From positions 5,523,001 through 5,587,000 of the forward strand of contig JAULJL010000020.1 in assembly GCA_030761205.1 (NCBI GenBank): a stretch of DNA of 64,000 nucleotides, given 5' to 3'. Within the stretch, counting starts at the first letter, position 1; every line of letters begins with the position of its first letter. The notes under the pieces are model-generated. The model was given only the letters and a program-made list of their open reading frames with translations, made no database searches and had not been told where the DNA came from. This DNA comes from Fremontodendron californicum. Lineage: Eukaryota > Streptophyta > Magnoliopsida > Malvales > Malvaceae. Shown here piece after piece: positions 13,066 to 24,110 of this stretch. Made by a program: the position numbers and the translations under genes.

Positions 13066-13195
13066 AGGGGGCTATAAATAGCCTTTTTTTCATTTTCTCT
13101 ATTTTTTTCTCTCTCTTCTTCCCTCCTCTCTCTCTTTTCTCCCTTCTCTCTCTTTGCTCAACCCAGAAACACCCCCCAAACCCAGAAATCGATGA
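13066..13195 (+). promoter_or_regulatory. Promoter-like TATA and pyrimidine leader, antisense to LTR-C
   Basis: ggctataaatagcc (13069-13082) is followed on the plus strand by about 110 bp of CT-rich leader (ctctctcttc repeats) and a first ATG at 13192. The TATA block is nearly palindromic and reads TATTTATA on the other strand. The layout resembles a plant core promoter with 5' UTR, yet it points against the LTR orientation inferred from U5. The downstream 177-codon frame is low complexity (runs of F, C, L and G) and I do not call it a gene. Confidence 0.4.
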
Positions 13196-14050
13196 CCGGC
13201 CACCGCGTCGGCCGTCGTGCCTCGCCGTCGGCCGCCGTTCGTCGACGGCCGATGATCACCAAACTTCGCACCTGGGGGGATTCCGACCTCCTCTTCTCGG
13301 ATTCGGGCTCCATTTTGCCCGAATCCCAGCCGAAACCTCTAGATCTTGGTTTCGAAACCCAACTGACTCTTCCTCTTTTTTTTTTTTGTTTCTATTTTTT
13401 TGTTTGCTGTTTGGTTGCTTGCTGTTTGGTTGCTTGCTGTTTGGTTTTTTTATTTTGCAGGGATCGATCAAGGGTTTTTTTCGGGGGGGCTCGATCTGGG
13501 TGTTTTTGGCTTCGGCGATGGAGGAAGGGGGGTTGGGTCTGGATGTCTTTGGCTTCGCTTGGTTTATTTTTATTTTTTTGGGATCTCCTGAGGGGGGGTC
13601 CGATCTGGGTCCCTCCCTGTTCTCCTCTCCCATTTTTTGGTTTCGATTTTAAGGTGGGTTGCTTGGGGAAATGGCTGACAGGGGTAGGGGCTAGGGCTGG
13701 ATGGTGTGTGGGGTTGGTTCTCTAGGGTGGCTGGGGTGTGGGTGTGGCGTGTGGGAGTTGGGGTTGCAGGGTAGGGGCTTGAGTGTGGGGGAGGGTGGCG
13801 TGTGGCAGGGGAGGCTAGGGTTTGCTAGGGCTTCAGGGGGGCTAGGTTTTGGCTTGGGCTAGGGTTAGGGAAATGGGCCAGTGGGTAGGCCCATCAATTG
13901 GGCCCGAAAATTGGGCCTGTTGCTTGGGTTAGGGTTTGGTTCTGGGTTTAGGGATTGGGCTTGGTTTTGCTGATTGGGCCAGACGGGTCTGTGGATGGCC
14001 CGGGTCGGGTTCGGATCCGACCTGGGCTAAAATTGGTTATTACACTAAAT

Positions 14051-14446
14051 TTAAAACCAATTTTTACCGAGACTTGAGATAACACACGATTAATAAGGTA
14101 CCGATTTATACGGGCGTTGTGGGGGTGCTAATCCTTCCCCACACGTAACCGACTCCCGAACCCGCTTCTTTGATTTCTCTGGTTTAAAACGCAGACTTGA
14201 AATTGGTTTTTAAAATGTTTTAATTAATTTTTAAAATATTTTATAAAATCGGTTTTAATAGGTGGCCGATCACACCTAGCTAAAAAAGATTGGTGGCGAC
14301 TCCATGTCTTTTTTTCAAGGTCATTTTCAAAACCTTCATTTTTTCTAGAGGAATTAAGTCGACTTTTCTTCGGTTTTATTTTTAATGTCACGCTTAACGA
14401 ATAATAAATTCTTGCGATGAGACTCGTTATTTTTTAGGTTACGACA
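14051..14446 (+). repeat. U5-like terminal block of LTR-B
   Basis: Nearly the same as 5405-5800 of LTR-A (cgagacttgagataacacac through the terminal gcgaca), and present inverted at 11245-11530 at the start of LTR-C. The three copies mark the conserved U5 end of this LTR superfamily. The region was separated from the rest of LTR-B by the nested insertion. Confidence 0.85.
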
Positions 14447-14451
14447 CTATT

Positions 14452-15598
14452 ATTTGATAATCATTTTATGATTATTAATTTATTAACCATGAAAAAACAA
14501 TAACAGATACACATTTTTGAGTAAAATTTATAGTCCATGTTAAAGGGGTAAAAGAATTATTATTTTATAATAATTGAACTCATTTCATTATTTTTTACAT
14601 GGATTCATGATGTCTTTATGAGAAAAAAAAAGGTTGGACTATTTTATAAATTTTATTATTACTTTAGAAGTGATTTTGACTAGAAAATGGCAATAAACCA
14701 TATACCATTTGCATGATTAATTTCTCCAGTTAAAGTAGAATAATGGGAAAGCATTAGCTTACATAATGAAATCACTATTCTGATATGGAAATATAATCTA
14801 TTGAAAGTGTTTTACATGATGGTCATAAGTTTGACTACAAAGATTTGGAGATAACAATATGATTATTTTTATTTGACAAATGTTTGGTTTGATTATGCTA
14901 TGACGTATAGTGCAAATATTGAAGTGTTGGATATAATTCAAGCAAGGCAATATATAGTCGTTTATGGCAATAAAAAAAAGCATTTATATTCAATATATTC
15001 ACCATGCATATTGCATTTGTGAGAGATCTTCAAGTGAGACACTATGAAATCGTGATAGATTTCATGATGTGCTTTTTCATTTTAAATATGAGATTTATAA
15101 AAGAGAATATGGATAAGCATGGAATATGAAATTACTATTGGAAGGGTACCTTTTGTAGTCCCTTAATTAATGCTTTCTATATTGATAGCTATCTTAAGTG
15201 GCCATGTTTGAGAGACATGAAAATATGAGTAAACTCATTAAGAGTTAAGTTATTTGGGAAATCATGACTCAAAGATATTGTAAATGTGAAAATTAAAATA
15301 GCAAGATAAATGCTATTTGATACATTTTGGTAGTGGAAATGACTTTGGTGTCATGATGAAATAAATTCATAGTAATTTATCCTCCATATGATTTGGCATG
15401 CAAATCTCAAAGAATAGACAATAAGAGCATGAATTTGCTAAAAGAAAAAACAATTTCGATAATAATTGTGTTTGACATCATACTTATTGATGTATAGTTA
15501 AAATAAAAGTTTTTTGAAACTTTTATAAAAGAAGATCAATATATAAAATATTTGCTAGTTATCTTTTCACTAAGGATGAATAGTTGGAGGCCTCCTAC

Positions 15599-15629
<31 letters not shown>

Positions 15630-16808
15630 TGAAAAGATAAATAAAAAGGCAAATTAATTAATATATGATATCTTGATAATTGAAATGAGACATTCTTTAA
15701 TAAAAGAATGGATATCTTACACATGGTGAGGGTGTTGATTTCTTATAAATTATTAAGAAATAAAAGAAATATAATACCACCATAGTGTAATAAAAATTTG
15801 GTATAATTTTATTATGTTTAAATTATACGAGCTAAAAAGTTTAGTACAATTTATTAAAAGAAAGCCATTAAAAAGGTTATTAAATATCTTTAAAAAGATT
15901 AAAATGGTTTGATCTATCAATTCAGTTTATCCAATTATACTAGAAGTATAATTATTTTAAAGATGCATAAAAGGTATGGAAATAAAATGGTTCAAAGTTA
16001 TATTAATGAGTATAAGAGTTGTGGCCACAACCAAAACCAACTATTTCCTACAATTGCAAGAATGAGGCAACAATGTCTAAAACATATAATAATATGTAAA
16101 ATATAAAGTTTGGACATTTTAGCCTATGAATTGATTATATTATAAATTCAATCTCTAATTTGAGGTAATTACCGTGAAAGGAAATCAATTCCTAGAAATT
16201 TGATCAGTAGTACTATGAAGGGAATGAGTTTAAACCCTATTATTAAACACCAATAATGGGAATCCAACTTTTAATTAGTAACCTCTAACTTTAAAGTTCA
16301 ATGGGGAAAAACAAGTTATTATTATGTGTCTGTGATGCACTAGTAAAACTCATTCTAAAGAAATTGATTAGAGACTAGTGCAGTCCATTACGTATAGAGG
16401 ATGGGTTTTATACTCTTAATGGAGTTTATCATTGTTCAAATGTTTAAAACAATGGAGACATTATAAAAGCTCTACCTATATAAACATAAGAAGTGGTGCC
16501 GCTTCAACAAGAAGAATTGAGGTCTCTCTTGTAAATGTTTATTATGAACAAGATAAGCACATGACCATAATGGTGCTAAAAGTGAACAACCTCTAACAGA
16601 AATATAAATGAATATTATGTGTGGTGTATTTTCAATTCTAATACTAGGAGTTGTGGGTCAATCTGCGGACACCGACAACTTTATTAGAATTCTAAGATAC
16701 ATTCGCTAATTGATGATTCAAATCGAGAGATACCTTCTTGTATGCATAATATTTGTTTGTGTGAAAGACTGCAAATTAAATTACCAACATTCTAAACTAG
16801 TTGGGGAT
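14452..16808 (+). other. Noncoding interior remnant upstream of a copia LTR
   Basis: AT-rich sequence with no reading frame I can assign. It includes a (TA)n run at 15602-15630. It ends at a short purine run (ttggggat) just before the LTR at 16809, as the 3' untranslated interior of a retrotransposon would. Assignment to that element is inferred from position only. Confidence 0.4.
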
Positions 16809-17282
16809 TGTTAATAGTTTATAATGTTGGTAAGTAACCATTCTTATATTATCTAAAAAAGTCAAGCTTATAGAGCATATAAAATAATTAATTTTAGAAT
16901 AATTAAGTTTTGAAAATTATAGTTGTTTGTGATTAGTTGTTTTATAATGACACAACTTTTATATTGTAAAAGTTGTCTTATAAAGATATAACTTTTACGT
17001 GTAAAGTTGTTTTGTAAAGACATAACTCTTATGTAAAGTTGTCTTGTAAAACAACACAGCTCTTACAAAAGGGTGTCTCATTGAAAGATACATCCGTTCG
17101 TTATCTATATAAAGGCTTTTTTGTTCAGTCATTTTCATCATTCTGCTTGGAGTGTTGAGGGCTTTGTTGTATCTTGGAGACATATAAAAGCCTTAAAGAA
17201 AGTGTTCTACACTCCTCAAAGTCATCGTACTTTACTAACATTATTTTCTTTTTCTTGTTTCATTCTCTAACTTTTTCTAACA
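16809..17282 (+). mobile_element. Copia-type 3' LTR (474 bp)
   Basis: It starts TGTTAATAGTTTATAATG after ggggat and ends ctttttctaaca. An inverted relative lies at 25413-25858. The interior holds several variants of a short motif (aaagttgtctt.taaa.a) and a TATA box (TATATAAA at 17106-17113). The flanks do not form a TSD, so it looks like the 3' LTR of a degraded element and not a solo LTR. Confidence 0.7.
17106..17113 (+). promoter_or_regulatory. LTR TATA box
   Basis: TATATAAA occurs about 300 bp into the LTR, followed by cttttttgttcagtc. The placement is as expected for U3/R. Confidence 0.5.
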
Positions 17283-17516
17283 TACAACGCCCACACTTAT
17301 ATAGATTGTCATTTTCTTATATATAAAAAAAGATTTTCAAGGAATATAAAACTTAAAAACTAATTTGAGACAATAGTTAAATAGGATCATTGCTAATCGA
17401 TATTTTCTCATGAGCTAATGTACAATTTGAAAGCTTCAAGCAACCCAAAATCTAAATCTCATAGTTAGCATGTCACTAAAAATGTTTGCATAGATAAATT
17501 GGGCCTTGCATTAGTA

Positions 17517-17965
17517 CTAGACCTGTTAAAAGATCAAGCTATCTATACAAACTCGAAGACCCGTTCAATATTTGAGAGGGTTTGAACAAAAATGTTAGGC
17601 TCGAAATATGGGCTTGGGCAAAAAAACAAGGTCCGTTTAAAAAACGGACCGGACCTTGACTCCAACAGTTAAGGCTCGAGCTCAGCATAGCTCGCCCTTT
17701 TTTATTTATATAATATAATATAATATTTTTATATTTATATATATTATGTAATTTATATTATATAAAAATAAAAATATATAATATTATAATATAAACATTT
17801 TAAAATATGTTAAGTATCCATGTTTTAAAACTTAATAAAAAAAAAGATTAAATTACTAAAAATTAAATAAAAATAATATATTTATTTAAATTTTTTTAGA
17901 AAAAAATAATATGAGCGGGCCTAAATAAGTTTTGACTATCCATTTACAAATATGAACAGACTTGA
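17517..17965. mobile_element. Possible hAT-like MITE relic
   Basis: The left end tagacctgtt resembles the TIR of the well-bounded MITE at 23152. The right end may be atgaacagactt near 17950 or gagcgggccta near 17915. GC-rich ends flank a very AT-rich core (17695-17910), the same design as the 23152 element. I find no matching 8-bp TSD, so the boundaries are uncertain. Confidence 0.4.
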
Positions 17966-18531
17966 ACAAAATTTAAAACTTATATTTCAAACCAAATCAA
18001 ATTTAAACAAAATATATATAATGTTGAAATAATATTTAACCCATCTAATTGGTACCATTCATGCTAAAACAAAAGCTTATTTGCATGTCATCTACATACT
18101 GATCATCCGTAAATATGAAATTATGAATAGAGAAAATAAAATAAAAAACCCAAAAGTCAAAACTGTTACAAAAGACAAAATAGTAGTAGTTCTAGTCAAC
18201 GTTGAAAAAATTAAATTAAAAAATAAAACCGATTAGATGTTTGATTTTGATTTAATTGATTTGATTAATTGGATCTATTAATTTAAATAAAAAAATTAAA
18301 ATATTAAAATAAATAATTTTAATATTAAATAAATAATATATATAATTAATAATTAATAAAAATATATATTTATTTATAATATGATTTTATTTTAAAATTA
18401 ATAAATTATAAATTCAAATCTTATTATTTATGAAAAATTTAAAAAATAAAAAATATATAAACTGATTTTTACTGATTAATCTAATTTTTAATAGTTTAAA
18501 TCGATTTTTTATCAATTCGATAAAATTTTAA

Positions 18532-18536
<5 letters not shown>

Positions 18537-18572
<36 letters not shown>
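18537..18572. repeat. (AT)n microsatellite
   Basis: About 18 uninterrupted AT dinucleotides at the end of an AT-rich stretch (18238-18540) with no gene. Confidence 0.95.
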
Positions 18573-18573
<1 letters not shown>

Positions 18574-18976
18574 AAACAGAAAATAGCATGATTCGATAAG
18601 ATCATCAATCCGGTTTTGTTTTTTTTTCAACCTGGTTCTAGTTCGTATAATTCCTGCAACCAGATTAAAAGGACAGAAAATTGCAGCATCTTTTCAATTT
18701 CAACATTTACATCCCAAAGATTTTTCCATTTACTTTTAACACCTTTCTGAAGCAGAACAGTTGTTTTAATACTCCCCTAACTGCTAATAATAGTTACTGC
18801 CACAGCAACAATTTTACTCTAGTCAACCCTCATTTTCTGGTTTTGCTTTGATGATTTCTTCCAAGGAATACATTTCCCTTTTGCTGATTTGTCTTTTTTC
18901 TCCTCTTCCACTGTTTCACCCAGTCCAGCCTTGCAGCTCCTGACATATCAAAATCAAAACTTACCCATGTCAATGT

Positions 18977-19007
18977 CCCCCCCCCCCCCCCCCCCACAAA
19001 AAAAAAA
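18977..19007. repeat. C19 homopolymer followed by an A run
   Basis: Nineteen consecutive C residues (18977-18995), then acaaaaaaaaaac. It could be a true slippage site or an assembly artefact. Confidence 0.9.
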
Positions 19008-19254
19008 CATTAATTTAGGTACCAAACTACTAATCCACTCACAAAGTTTACTCGAAGACAAAATAATGGTAGTAATAGCTGTGTTATTCGAATTCGATTG
19101 AATATCAGATATAAATATATATTGAATATAGATATATATATATATTTTTTTTTAAATTTATATATTTGAAAGTTCATATCTCATATCCATGTCCGAATAT
19201 GTTTCGGACACAAATCCTGAACACGAATATTTTAAGAAAAATAAAATTTTTTGT

Positions 19255-19730
19255 TAATATCTAGAAAGCACGAACACAAACACGCAATACGAGTACAACA
19301 AGATATAGGCACGACGACACGAGAATTTTTAAAAAAATTAGGACACAGGTACAACAGGATACGATAATAAAAAAATATTTTTTATATAATAATATACAAT
19401 AAAAATATAAAATTGATACTTTTCAATTAAATATTAACATACAGATAATTTTTTAAAATAATTTTTGGATTTAAAAACTTAAATCTTAAAAAATTCAATA
19501 GAATCCAATTGTTCATTGTTGATTCCATATTTAAAAGAAAAATACCAACAACAAAAAAAAATCATCACGTGTCCGGGTGTGTCCAACCGCACTTAATTAT
19601 GTTTTGACCGTGCCTATTTTTTCTTTTTCTTTTTTTATTTTTTTAACGTGTCCAACACGTATTCTGTCATGTCGGAATCATGTCTAACACTTGGACGCTC
19701 TCCAAACCGAAGTGTCCGTGCTTCATAGTG
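19255..19730. mobile_element. TIR-bounded repeat just downstream of SOSEKI
   Basis: The left end gaaagcacgaacac and right end gtgtccgtgcttc form imperfect inverted repeats (consensus GAAGCACGGACAC). The interior is AT-rich with recurrent acacg motifs. I cannot find a convincing TSD. Its right edge is about 220 bp from the visible SOSEKI stop. The superfamily is uncertain. Confidence 0.5.
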
Positions 19731-19947
19731 GATAATATAGATTTAATGATTAGTACTAATACTTAATGATTAGGTGATTTGGAAATCAAAAAAGATTAAT
19801 CAAATTCTATTCCTAGCAATCAAATTGATTTTTGCATGCAACATGTCAATTATCTTTTGCACTGTATTGACAAGTTCTATTTTATTTTGAGGAAAATGTG
19901 CATGTTTTACTGAGAAAATGGTAGAGTTAAACAGGGAATCAAATGAA

Positions 19948-21382
19948 TCACCTTTCTTCATTATAGGAATTGGATTTTTTGAGCACTGGCTCAGCCACAA
20001 CTCGGTTCTCAGAATTCATGGACTCCACAATGCTGCCACTGAAATACTCCTTCTCTTCAGCCTGTAAGTTACCAAACCTTGGATTCTCAGACATGCAGTT
20101 TATCATCTGATCATCTTCAGCAACCTTCAATGCACTCTTACAAAGAACCCCTCTATGCAAATTATTTTCACTCTTCTTCACCACATTGTTTGGCACTACA
20201 GGTTGCTTCATAGTAGCCACGTTCTTTGCTTTATTAACAGCTAAGTTCCCACATGCAATAAGTTGAAGCAGAACCGAGTTTCGACTTGGACCTCCTGACC
20301 CAGTGGCAACTGGGTCACCATCTTCAAACCTCTTGGAACTGCTGTTTTTGCTTTGGTTTTGTTTTTCAGAGAGGATGGAAGATGTTGGTAGAAGGGAAGA
20401 CGAGTCTTGTTGAGCTGGCTCAGAGATTGTTTTTTGTGGTTCTTGGTCTTCAAGTTCATCGGTAGAAACCCCTCTTGAGCAACGAGAGTGAGGGGTTGTT
20501 GAGCTTGTGTAAGATGTTTTCTCCTCATCTAACTCATACTCGTCCTCTTTTTCTTCCTCTTCATCGAATTCTTGCTCTTCATATGCTGTCCCATCTGCTT
20601 CTTGGGCTCCCCTTTGTCGAGTCATACTAAAAGTTGGGGATTTTTGTTTGGTTTGAAGGCTTGGTTCCTGAAAATGTAGAACCCTGTTGCTGATTTGCAG
20701 TTGCTGTATTCTTTCTGCAACAAACAAATTATCCTTTCTGTCAAAATTTTGGATAAAAAAAAAAAAGTAGTTTCTTAAACTTTCAAAGTAATTTATGGAA
20801 ATTAAGTAGCTGACCAGAGCAACATTCAACCAATTCTGAGCCTTTGAGTACATATTCAGCACCATCTGATGGAGAAATAATGTCATTGTCTGCTAAGTCA
20901 TTCCATACATAACCATTCTTGTAACTCCTAATAATCAAACACTAATATTAGTTTAAAAAAAGAAAAAAAAAGGGAAAAAAAAGTATTGATGGTTTAAGAA
21001 GAAACATTTCAATGTACCTTTTGCAAGACCAAGAGTATAGAGAGGGCATTCCTTTGCCTCTGAGAGCTGTGAGTCTTTGCATTACATCTATGAAGCAACA
21101 AAAAAATGATTCAAAGGTGGTGATCATATAATTAGACAAAGAGAAAGAAGTAGCCAAATGGGCAGATGAGACTTGAGAGTTTTAGTTTGAATTACCTCTC
21201 AAACAAAGTGGTTGATTGACCAAATGGGTGACTTCCATGTAATGAGGATGCTCAAGCTGGCCGTTTCTAGTCAGATAGTAAACAACTCGGACTTTCCTGA
21301 TGGGCTTCAGGACCTTTGGCTGCATGCAAACTTTGGCCCTGTCTGGGCTGGTTTCTCTGCCTCTTCTACTTCTCACATCCAT
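19948..21382 (-). CDS. SOK: SOSEKI-family polarity protein (DUF966, DIX-like domain)
   Basis: Four exons on the minus strand: 21382-21196, 21087-21018, 20927-20815 and 20714-19948. All introns are GT-AG and short (about 90-110 bp), and the spliced frame is 378 codons plus a stop. Residues ~30-120 form the N-terminal DIX-like polymerising domain of SOSEKI/UPSTREAM OF FLC proteins: KVRVVYYLTRNGQLEHPHYM, then VMQRLTALRGKGMPSLYSWS and NGYVWNDLADND. An acidic stretch (EEEEKEDEYELDEE), an S/T-rich linker, LLQLIACGNLAVNK, and the block LCKSALKVAEDDQMI...EEKEYFSGSIVES, conserved in the family, follow. Known members polymerise at cell corners or edges and recruit partners such as ANGUSTIFOLIA. The frame stops right after YNEER at a possible splice donor (AGGTGATT). 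Relatives usually continue, so a last exon may be missing or lie beyond the adjacent repeat. Confidence 0.9.
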
Positions 21383-23143
21383 GTTTCCTTCACCCTCCTT
21401 CCTCTTCCTTCTTGACTTCTTGTTAGTTACTTAGTTTTTCAAAGTTTGACAAACTCCGAAAGCCCTCCTTAAATATCCATTCACTGCACAACTGGCAGGT
21501 AGTGAAATGGAAAGATGAACAGATAAAAAAAAGGGGTCATTATAAAGGTGTAAAAAACAGTAGTACTAACTTTGAATTCTTGTAGATTTTTTGGCTAATA
21601 GAAATGGAGAGAAATGGAATGTGAGTGCCGGAGATATGACCCTTCGAAAATTTTCTAAATATATGAAACTTTTTAAAAAAATTAAACATAACGTATTAAT
21701 ATCCGACACTCACATCTAAATTTGAATAACATAGATGAATGCTGGGTCACGGTCACAGTCAGAGATAATGAAATTGGCCTGTAACAAACCAATTCAGAGA
21801 AGCTTGAAGCTTTCTGCAACAATAGCTCTATGTTCTAGGATGTTAACGTCTGTGATTTTAACTGCCTTTATTACCAAGCACATGATCACATGATGCTATG
21901 AAAGCCCGAAAATTGCAATAACTGGTTAAGATAAGGAAGCTATATGGCAACAAAGAGAGTGTTGTTATAAGACTGCTGTTTCGTCTGAAGGGTTATTAGT
22001 CATTATTACTGTACTTTGTAGATTTTACACCATGCTTTGGTAATTTGTCCAATTTGATGACCCAAGCAAGAGAAAACTTCACTTTTTATTTACTACTATG
22101 ATACCAGTTTGCTTAAAAGCCATTTATGGATGATTTGATTTGGAATTAGGGGTTGGTGGCCTTTAGCTTTGCACTAAATATAGCAATAATTGCTTTTCAT
22201 GTGATTCGATAGGAGGATTAATTCATATAATCATTTCTTCAATAGGCTAGGCTCAATTTTGGCTTATCTTTAAGTTTCTCAATCCTTTGGAATTATGCTT
22301 ACACACACGATGGATTTTTCTAGCCTCTAAATAAACTCCCAATTAAGAATTTTGTTAGAAGAAAAAAAGTTTTTATATTTTTAATTGTGTGTAGATAGAT
22401 AAAAAAGTAAGAGAAAGTAAAATCACAAAAACATAAAAAAAAAAAAAAAAAAGTAATCTAATCATGATAACTTACATATACGAAAAAAAGTTTATGTATA
22501 AGTTTGTTCAAAAATGTCATATATATATATATATATAAGATTTTCATCAATTTAAAAAAAAAAATCCAACAAAAATATCATATTATAATTGTATTATAAT
22601 CTCTTATACATCGTATCATAATTTTTAATATATTTAAAAGATAAAAAAATAGACCCTTTGCAAACAAATTTATCTGCTATATATTTCTTCCAGATTCGTT
22701 AAGATCTGGACAAATTCACTATGCCATACATAAAAAGCTAGCCATACTGCCATTTTCTTTTTACTAGGACTTACTGACTAGTAGTACGCTTGGCAGCTAA
22801 GCAAATTGCCATATTCCAGAAACAAAAGTGATTTTCTTTTTATTTTTTTAAAAAATCATAATTTAAAGATAAAAAAATTACAAATATTGAAATTTCAATT
22901 TCAAATTTATTAAATAATACTACCATTCAAAACTAGCGAATTATACTCCCAATGAAGACAATAATGAAGTATAGACATAGACAATACTTCCACAAATAAT
23001 CATGGATGACACTCAAATTCAAATCCACCAAGAATTTATTACTAAGCTTAATCGAATCAGTCAGTTCTATTCAGATTCCAGATTGGGAAGTATGCCAGCA
23101 ATGATCCAAAAGGATTATTATAATCACATTCTTAGTTCTTACT
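21383..23143. other. SOSEKI upstream region and AT-rich intergenic DNA
   Basis: This is the 5' flank of the minus-strand SOSEKI gene. The sequence ccttaaatatcc at about 21468-21479 could be a TATA element reading ATATTTAAGG on the minus strand. An (AT)n run lies at 22519-22537. I see no coding region in either strand. Confidence 0.5.
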
Positions 23144-23151
23144 TAGAAAAC

Positions 23152-23432
23152 TAGACCTGCTGATGGTCGTACAGCCCGTTCGATCCGACAAGTTCGGTCC
23201 GTATTGGGTCAGGTCTGAGTAGGATATTTTGTGTTCCGGACCAGTCCGAAACAGTATTTTTTTATTATAATAATATTATTTTATTTAATTTTAATTATAA
23301 AAAAATAAAAAAAATATTTTTTAATCCAATGAATAATATATTCGGACCTACCGACCCGGCTCTGCCCAGGGCTGAGCCTGGACAAAGAAAATGAAAAAAA
23401 AGGGACCGCGGTTCGGCTCATGAGCAGGTCTA
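23152..23432. mobile_element. hAT-type MITE with perfect 8-bp TSD
   Basis: TIRs TAGACCTGCTgATGg and cTCATGAGCAGGTCTA are flanked by identical 8-bp repeats tagaaaac (23144-23151 and 23433-23440). It is 281 bp long with GC-rich ends and an A/T core and has no coding capacity. The 8-bp TSD and TAG-starting TIR point to the hAT superfamily. Confidence 0.85.
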
Positions 23433-23509
23433 TAGAAAACCAATGATGGATCCAAAAGGAATGAATTTTTGAGCACCTAATTTCTCTCTTTTATCTCTCT
23501 CATTCGTTA

Positions 23510-24110
23510 TATTAGATCTGACAATTCGTGTATTTATTATGTTCGTATATTTTGTCGTGTCATAATCGTATTTAAAATATTTTATATTTATATAAATTTT
23601 GATACGTTAATAATTTGTATTATATAGATTTTAAAACATTCGTATATTCGTGTTGTGTTCGTACTTTTTTTATATTATACCGTATTTTATATCATGTTTT
23701 AATTATTTTTTTCGTATATCATGTATCGTGTTCAATATTATCGTATCTATACTATATTCTTATCTTAATGCTAGTACTAGTAAATATATATGATTCAAAA
23801 CGAATGTTTGGCCTGCAAGTTACAGTGCAGGCTGCAAGGGGTTGTGGATTGAACTTAGATTTGATAATTTGTGTATTTGTGTTATGTTCGTGTATTTTAT
23901 CGTGTCATAATCGTATTTAAGATATTTTATAGTTATATGAATTTTGATATGTTAATAATTCGTATTATATAGATTTTGAGATATCCGTGTATTCATGTCG
24001 TGTTCGTATTATTTTTTCGTGTCGTGTCATGTTTTAATTATTATTTTTATATCGTATTTATGTCATGTAATCATATCGTGTTCAATATTATCAAAATGTT
24101 TGAATTGACG
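23510..24110. repeat. Direct duplication of a ~260-bp segment
   Basis: The blocks at about 23512-23770 and 23857-24110 share cgtgtcataatcgtattta, then atattttata, cgtattatatagatttt and atattcgtgtcgtgttcgta. The offset is about 345 bp. An 80-bp unrelated spacer (about 23775-23855) lies between them. There is no coding potential, and the copies differ at many positions. Confidence 0.7.

Larger units (their letters stand above)
11239..14044 (-). mobile_element. Nested solo LTR, related family, opposite orientation (LTR-C)
   Basis: The ends are TGTCATAACGG...GGTTATTACA with perfect 5-bp TSDs ctaaa (11234-11238 and 14045-14049). Excising it restores the LTR-B text tactaaatttaaaacc, which matches LTR-A at about 5398, so the boundaries are confirmed by a comparable empty site. 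The first ~290 bp are the reverse complement of the U5-like end of LTR-A/B (tggc.actcc, gtaac.gactcccgaaccc and ggtggcc motifs), so the LTR reads on the minus strand. It is 2806 bp long. The right half is GC-rich, unlike its surroundings. Confidence 0.85.
6132..14446 (+). mobile_element. Solo LTR of a Tat/Ogre-like element (LTR-B), with a nested insertion
   Basis: It begins TGTAGACACTTAATTTTGTC and ends ggttacgaca, flanked by perfect 5-bp repeats ctatt (6127-6131 and 14447-14451). TG...CA ends with one LTR and a TSD are the footprint of a solo LTR formed by LTR-LTR recombination. Without the nested element it is about 5.5 kb. It matches LTR-A over the last ~1.9 kb (from about 9498, with a gap where the nested LTR sits) and over the first ~25 bp, but differs in between, so the two are different subfamilies. 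Confidence 0.85.

Noticed and set aside
13192..13725. 177-codon plus-strand frame
   Set aside because: Low-complexity composition (F, C, L and G runs), no domain, inside an LTR. I kept only the promoter-like segment as a question.
16809..17282. Solo LTR call for this copy
   Set aside because: The flanking pentamers do not match and a purine tract precedes it, so a 3' LTR of a degraded element fits better.
23615..23920. 101-codon plus frame
   Set aside because: It spans the duplicated noncoding repeat at 23510-24110. Composition is Y/F/L-rich from AT-rich DNA.
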